Shown: piece after piece, positions 6,387 to 9,239 of the stretch | Layout: the number at the start of each line of letters is the position of its first letter | Position numbering within the stretch: the stretch's first letter is position 1 | Assembly: GCA_017397605.1 (NCBI GenBank) | Contig: JAFQII010000048.1 | Coordinates: 1 to 9,239, forward strand | Direction of reading: 5' to 3' | DNA length: 9,239 nt | DNA from: Clostridia bacterium | Lineage (GTDB): Bacteria; Bacillota; Clostridia; Oscillospirales; CAG-382 | Notes under the pieces: model-generated | What the model was told of the DNA's origin: nothing | Databases searched by the model: none | The model's input: the letters and a program-made list of their open reading frames with translations, nothing else | Made by a program: the position numbers and the translations under genes

Positions 6387-6415
6387 AGTATAGCACATTT
6401 TTGCAGGGATGTCAA
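6387..6415 (-). promoter_or_regulatory. Sigma-A-type promoter of the leader and P-loop/GNAT unit
   Basis: On the minus strand: TTGACA (6410-6415), a 17-base spacer and TATACT (6387-6392), with TGTGC before the -10. It starts 16 bases after the XRE regulator's stop codon (6431-6433). No terminator is seen between that gene and this promoter, so some read-through from the regulator is possible. Confidence 0.85.
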
Positions 6416-6430
6416 TACCTTTGTTCAAAC

Positions 6431-7537
6431 TTATTTTGCGTACTTGCTTAACCTTTCGATGATCATGGCGAAACGGGTGTCCCCGCGAATGCTGTCGTAG
6501 CGTTTGTTTTGCAGCCGATCCAGCATATGGTAGCAATTGGTATGCTCGGTAAGCTCGTGAAAATCCTTGCTCGGCTCGGGATAAATCAGCTTGTCGGTGA
6601 GAACGGAAGTATAAAACCTTCCGTGGTCGCAAGCATATGCTTTGTCGTATGCAATCGCATGCTCACACACCTTTTCCAGCGAAACAAGCGCTTCTTCCTG
6701 CTTGCCTTGCGAAATTTGATACGTCGAGATGATCCAATGGTTAAACGAGAGTCTGCAGTGATAAAACATCAGATTGTCTCCATAGATCATTTTGTACAGC
6801 CGATTGGAGATTTGCAGCATTTCGATCTTTTTGTCCCATGTGGAAGGATCGTTTGGCAATTCCTCGTTGAGCGGATAGCCTGCAATCGCTGTCCCCAAAC
6901 AATCGGTCAGCTTGTTAATTTCGTCCTGAATATACAGTTCTGTATTGCCATCTCCGATGCCCGACGACATGGCAAATTCACGGCAGTATTTGAGCGGTGT
7001 AAGCATGTTGACCGCTTGCGTCGCTTTTTCGATTTGTTTTGTTTTTCCATACAGATTGATCAAGAGGTTGATCGCGTCATACCTTGTATCTTCATCACGG
7101 CAATCTGCAATGACGGCAGAACAAAGCGTCTCTATTTCTTCAAAGAGCTTTTGATCACGCGTCTCATCCCACACAAAGTAGAGACAAACAGCAAGGTTTT
7201 CTTTGACTTCGTGGTCAAAAGGAAATCGAGAAAAAGCATAGCGGGCAAAAGCAAGCTGTTCCTCCACCGTCCCGACTTCCGCAAGACGGTCCATTTCTTT
7301 TTTGATTTTTGCAAGCTCTTCCTCGCGCTCGGAGCGTTTGTAGCCCAACAGCTCGTCTGTGCTGACAGAAAAGAAATCCGCAAGTGCAGGCAAAAGCTCC
7401 ATGTCAGGGTACCCACCCTCCGATTCCCAGCGCGAGATCGCCTGCGGAGTCACGCCCATTGCGGTCGCAAGCATCTCTTGTGTAATATGATGCTCTGCGC
7501 GAAGATTTTTGATAATCGCACCTATTTTGATATGCAT
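6431..7537 (-). CDS. XRE-family HTH regulator with long helical C-terminal domain
   Basis: The ATG at 7537 has GGAGG six bases upstream. The product is 368 residues. Residues ~4-66 are a Cro/C1-type HTH (IGAIIKNLRAEHHITQ, then VTPQAISRWESEGGYPDMEL, ending VSTDELLG). Residues ~68-90 are a charged linker helix. Residues ~90-345 are all-alpha and repetitive in character (for example QLAFARYAFSRFPFDHE and AINLLINLYGKTKQIEKA), as in TPR-like sensor domains of Firmicutes XRE proteins. No enzymatic motif is visible. It is probably a cytosolic one-component regulator; targets could be the downstream leader/P-loop/GNAT unit, the upstream methyltransferase or its own promoter. It is codirectional with all of these. 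It shares its layout with the truncated regulator at 1-693 but is not a recent copy. Confidence 0.92.
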   Translation of the reverse strand: MHIKIGAIIKNLRAEHHITQEMLATAMGVTPQAISRWESEGGYPDMELLPALADFFSVSTDELLGYKRSEREEELAKIKKEMDRLAEVGTVEEQLAFARYAFSRFPFDHEVKENLAVCLYFVWDETRDQKLFEEIETLCSAVIADCRDEDTRYDAINLLINLYGKTKQIEKATQAVNMLTPLKYCREFAMSSGIGDGNTELYIQDEINKLTDCLGTAIAGYPLNEELPNDPSTWDKKIEMLQISNRLYKMIYGDNLMFYHCRLSFNHWIISTYQISQGKQEEALVSLEKVCEHAIAYDKAYACDHGRFYTSVLTDKLIYPEPSKDFHELTEHTNCYHMLDRLQNKRYDSIRGDTRFAMIIERLSKYAK

Positions 7538-7573
7538 AGCCTACCTCCAAATGTTTGCCACCGGTGTAAGCAT

Positions 7574-7602
7574 ATGTTACCATAGTCCTCCCCCAAAATC
7601 AA
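7574..7602 (-). promoter_or_regulatory. Weak sigma-A-type promoter of the XRE regulator
   Basis: On the minus strand: TTGATT (7597-7602), a 17-base spacer and TAACAT (7574-7579), each matching four of six consensus bases, with TATGG before the -10 providing an extended -10. The match is weaker than the other promoters here, as is usual for a regulator gene. Confidence 0.5.
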
Positions 7603-7622
7603 TGATCAATTCATTGTTGTAC

Positions 7623-7643
7623 AAGTAAAGCGACGCTTTACTT
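7623..7643. repeat. Near-perfect palindrome upstream of the XRE regulator
   Basis: AAGTAAAGCG, A, CGCTTTACTT: 10-bp arms around one central base. It lies 20 bases upstream of the regulator's -35 and 58 bases past the methyltransferase stop. There is no T-run on either strand, so it is a poor terminator. It could be an operator for the regulator or one copy of a dispersed palindromic repeat. Confidence 0.6.
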
Positions 7644-7701
7644 CACTGCATAAGCCCCCTGCCGAAAAAGTGCGAGGTGTCAGCATCGCTCTGTCAAAGT
7701 C

Positions 7702-8481
7702 TCACTTTTGTCCCATGTGCAGATCAACGGTGTCAATCAAGTCGATGTGTCCGTGTTTGCTTATGACCGCGTGAATTTTCTCAAAAAATTCATTTCTTCT
7801 GCCCTGCGGTAATGCCATATGATCGGAATAGGTGTGCAACAGCCCGACATACGCATCGGCATCAAAACGGCGTTCGCCCCGATACAACGTAAAAACACAG
7901 TTGCGGTAGCCGTAGGTATCAAAATAGGCGTTTAGTCGTTCACAACGCGATTTGTACCATTTGTTTTCGGAGAGCTCTTCGATTTCTTCTCCACTGTCGG
8001 GCATGTACTCCGCGTACAATGATTGAATTTGTGCATACAGCTCGTCATTTTCACGCGAGATGCGGGGCGTGTTCCAAAAAGCGGCAAGTACGCCACCTTC
8101 TCTCAACAATTCCCTGCACCTTGTATACGCGTATTCAGGCGAAATCCAGTGCAACGATGTGGCAGCAAAAATCAGATCATATTTCTCATTCGTTTGATAA
8201 TCCTCAAACCTTGTGTTGACAATGTCAAAATTGCGTCGATCCAAAAACTTCTGCCGTGTAAATGCAGATAACTTCGCGCCAAGCTCCACCGCTGTTACTT
8301 TTGCACCGGTCAGAACAAACGGGAGCGTCGCATTTCCGGTTCCGCACCCGATTTCGAGAACACGGCTACTCTCGCAAATATTTGCATAACGAATGATATC
8401 CTCATACAAATTCGGCATATACGTCGGTCTGTACCGATCATAAAGAACGACGTTCTCATCAAAATACTTCTCGTTGCCCAT
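7702..8481 (-). CDS. Class I SAM-dependent methyltransferase (Methyltransf_11/25-like)
   Basis: The ATG at 8481 has GAGGAG six bases upstream. The product is 259 residues. The N-terminus (FDENVVLYDRYRPTYMP) is the usual cap of the family. Motif I is VLEIGCGTGNAT (41-52). Glu66 in VTAVELG is the expected SAM ribose ligand. YDLIFAATSLHWISPEY (101-117) is the strand-4 block with the HW signature, followed by LLREGGVLAAFW (125-136). The C-terminal half (~140-259) is helical and probably covers the substrate, which I cannot name. The gene is intact and monocistronic: its own promoter lies at 8523-8551, and no clear terminator follows it before the XRE gene. It is a diverged paralogue of the protein at 3639-4388. 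It lies directly downstream of, and in the same direction as, an rRNA operon, separated by a strong terminator. Confidence 0.92.
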   Translation of the reverse strand: MGNEKYFDENVVLYDRYRPTYMPNLYEDIIRYANICESSRVLEIGCGTGNATLPFVLTGAKVTAVELGAKLSAFTRQKFLDRRNFDIVNTRFEDYQTNEKYDLIFAATSLHWISPEYAYTRCRELLREGGVLAAFWNTPRISRENDELYAQIQSLYAEYMPDSGEEIEELSENKWYKSRCERLNAYFDTYGYRNCVFTLYRGERRFDADAYVGLLHTYSDHMALPQGRRNEFFEKIHAVISKHGHIDLIDTVDLHMGQK

Positions 8482-8522
8482 CTCTGTCTCCTCAAAAAAG
8501 TCTTGTGCAATTTTGCAAATCT

Positions 8523-8551
8523 ATGTTAACATCCGAGCATGGTCTTGTCAA
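8523..8551 (-). promoter_or_regulatory. Sigma-A-type promoter of the second methyltransferase
   Basis: On the minus strand: TTGACA (8546-8551), a 17-base spacer and TAACAT (8523-8528), with GATGT before the -10. The perfect -35 and TGn offset the weaker -10. It lies 26 bases past the T-run of the rRNA terminator. Confidence 0.7.
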
Positions 8552-8577
8552 GCAATGATCGGTTGCATTTTTTACAT

Positions 8578-8612
8578 AAAAACAAAAACCCCGTACCAAT
8601 TAAGGTACGGGG
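8578..8612 (-). terminator. Rho-independent terminator of the rRNA operon
   Basis: On the minus strand: a perfect 9-bp stem CCCCGTACC and GGTACGGGG (8589-8612) with loop TTAATT, followed by TTTTTGTTTTTA (8588-8577). It starts one base after the 3' end of 5S rRNA. Confidence 0.95.
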
Positions 8613-8613
8613 T

Positions 8614-8729
<116 letters not shown>

Positions 8730-8829
8730 TATGTACGACGTTTGCACGCCCTACAGTCTTTTTCATTGCTTTCGCAATTTTCGAACTGATTGAAAGAGAT
8801 AGGAGAAAATCTCATGAATCGAAGTAGTT
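8730..8829 (-). other. 23S-5S spacer of the rRNA operon
   Basis: About 100 bases between the 23S tail and 5S. It holds a small ATTGC-GAAA-GCAAT hairpin (8765-8778 on the minus strand). No tRNA is visible. Confidence 0.8.
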
Positions 8830-8940
8830 CAAGCCCTCGGTCAATTAGTATCGCTCAGCTGAACACGTTACCGTGCTTACACCTGCGACCTATCAAACAC
8901 GTAGTCTACATGTGACCTTACTAGCTTATGCTATGGGATA
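8830..8940 (-). rRNA. rrl: 23S ribosomal RNA, 3' tail only (abruptly truncated)
   Basis: The minus strand reads like the last ~110 bases of bacterial 23S rRNA: TTGATAGGTCGCAGGTGTAA matches the conserved segment before the 3' end, and GCGATACTAATTGACCGAG matches the terminal helix. Homology continues on the plus strand to about GCTATGGGATAT (8930-8941). The next bases should be more 23S, but AT-rich coding-like sequence follows. The remaining ~2.8 kb of the gene is absent from the window. This is more likely an assembly break than a real deletion; the 3' end is placed by similarity and may be off by several bases. Confidence 0.9.
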
Positions 8941-9131
8941 TGAAAAAGTTCTTAGCTAAGGATATTTCTTTAATGAATAAAGAAGCTACATATTCTAGTG
9001 CTTTAACTAGTGAAAATGATTGGTTTGTTTATAGAGGATTGGAAGAAGTTAAGATTTTAGATATTCCTGAAACTGCGGAAAAATTACCATCTAATGATGA
9101 TTATGATGTAATACAATTTAATTTTGAAATA
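8940..9131 (+). CDS. AT-rich coding fragment of unknown function
   Basis: One frame stays open for 64 codons with strongly AT-biased codons (AAA, TTA, GAT, GAA, ATT), unlike any other gene here. It reads MKKFLAKDISLMNKEATYSS, later ENDWFVYRGLEEVKILDIPE, ending VIQFNFEI. The composition and acidic, mixed hydrophobic pattern look like genuine protein from a low-GC genome or phage. I recognise no family. There is no ribosome binding site before the ATG, whose upstream bases belong to 23S rRNA, so the true start is probably missing and this is an internal fragment. Its end is also lost where the sequence switches near 9131. It probably comes from another genome through misassembly. Confidence 0.45.
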
Positions 9132-9239
9132 TCGACGAGCTATACAGCACCCTCGGGCTGGACACCACCACCGCCGTTCGAATGTTCTTCATAGCGTCGC
9201 TGGAGCACGACGGCATTCCCTTTGACGTGCGGCACACAC
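9131..9239 (+). CDS. RelB/DinJ-family antitoxin fragment, both ends missing
   Basis: The frame starting ATC GAC GAG at 9131 gives about 36 residues, IDELYSTLGLDTTTAVRMFF then IASLEHDGIPFDVRHT, running off the window. This matches the RelB/DinJ ribbon-helix-helix antitoxin pattern: an E..Y..LGL stretch, a T.A...F helix and the GIPF motif near the C-terminal linker. Such antitoxins neutralise RelE/YafQ-type mRNA interferases and repress their own operon. The N-terminal strand is missing; a stop lies in frame six bases upstream, inside the AT-rich piece, and the two pieces are in different frames. The GC-rich composition also differs from the sequence before it. A toxin gene would be expected just beyond the window. 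Confidence 0.6.
   Translation, partial: MDELYSTLGLDTTTAVRMFFIASLEHDGIPFDVRHT

Noticed and set aside
6509..7585. A 358-codon open frame antisense to the complete XRE gene
   Set aside because: It lacks a ribosome binding site and any domain. The opposite strand encodes a clear HTH protein with GGAGG at the start. The open antisense frame follows from codon bias.
7644..7720. A second hairpin from AAAAGTG (near 7668) and CACTTTT (near 7703) as the methyltransferase terminator
   Set aside because: The arms are short, the loop is long, no T-run follows, and it overlaps the coding end.
8940..9131. An intervening sequence or intron inserted in 23S rRNA
   Set aside because: The sequence does not return to 23S after the AT-rich piece; it changes to an antitoxin gene instead. 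The encoded protein also does not look like an IVS four-helix protein or a homing endonuclease.

Overview
The window looks like a mid-GC member of the Clostridia (Firmicutes), probably gut-associated. This is inferred from Gram-positive style lipoproteins, strong AGGAG-type ribosome binding sites, sigma-A promoters with an extended -10 (TGn), XRE regulators with long helical C-termini, and a clostridial-looking 5S/23S pair. I cannot name a species. Most of the window is intact chromosomal sequence. The last ~300 bases look like a patchwork of unrelated pieces.

Layout. 1-693 (minus): an XRE regulator cut by the window edge, divergent from 886-2493 (plus), a lipoprotein with a duplicated module. 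The intergenic region carries both promoters and nested inverted repeats. 2511-2538: a hairpin terminator shared by two convergent genes. 2554-3489 (minus): a second lipoprotein with a coiled coil and a beta-propeller-like domain. 3490-3638: back-to-back promoters. 3639-4939 (plus): a two-gene unit, SAM methyltransferase then P-loop kinase-like protein, closed by a strong terminator at 4956-4987. 5002-6148 (minus): a second two-gene unit, P-loop kinase-like protein then GNAT acetyltransferase. It is preceded by a leader of promoter, 41-codon ORF and intrinsic terminator (6165-6415). 6431-7537 (minus): a complete XRE regulator. 7702-8481 (minus): a second SAM methyltransferase related to the first. 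8614-8729 and 8830-~8940 (minus): 5S rRNA and the 3' tail of 23S rRNA, the end of an rRNA operon.

How it fits together. Most genes are small cytosolic modifying enzymes (two methyltransferases, two kinase-like P-loop proteins, one acetyltransferase) beside one-component regulators, as is common in accessory regions of clostridial genomes. The most interesting part is the leader of the P-loop/GNAT unit. It has a promoter, an SD and a short ORF, then a terminator immediately before the first structural gene and no evident second promoter. A segment inside the short ORF can pair with the terminator's 5' arm. This has the architecture of translation-coupled transcription attenuation.

End of window. 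The 23S sequence stops abruptly near 8940. An AT-rich coding fragment follows, and from about 9131 a GC-rich fragment of a RelB/DinJ-type antitoxin in another frame. I read this as a probable assembly chimera at an rRNA operon rather than biology, although a real rearrangement cannot be excluded from sequence alone.
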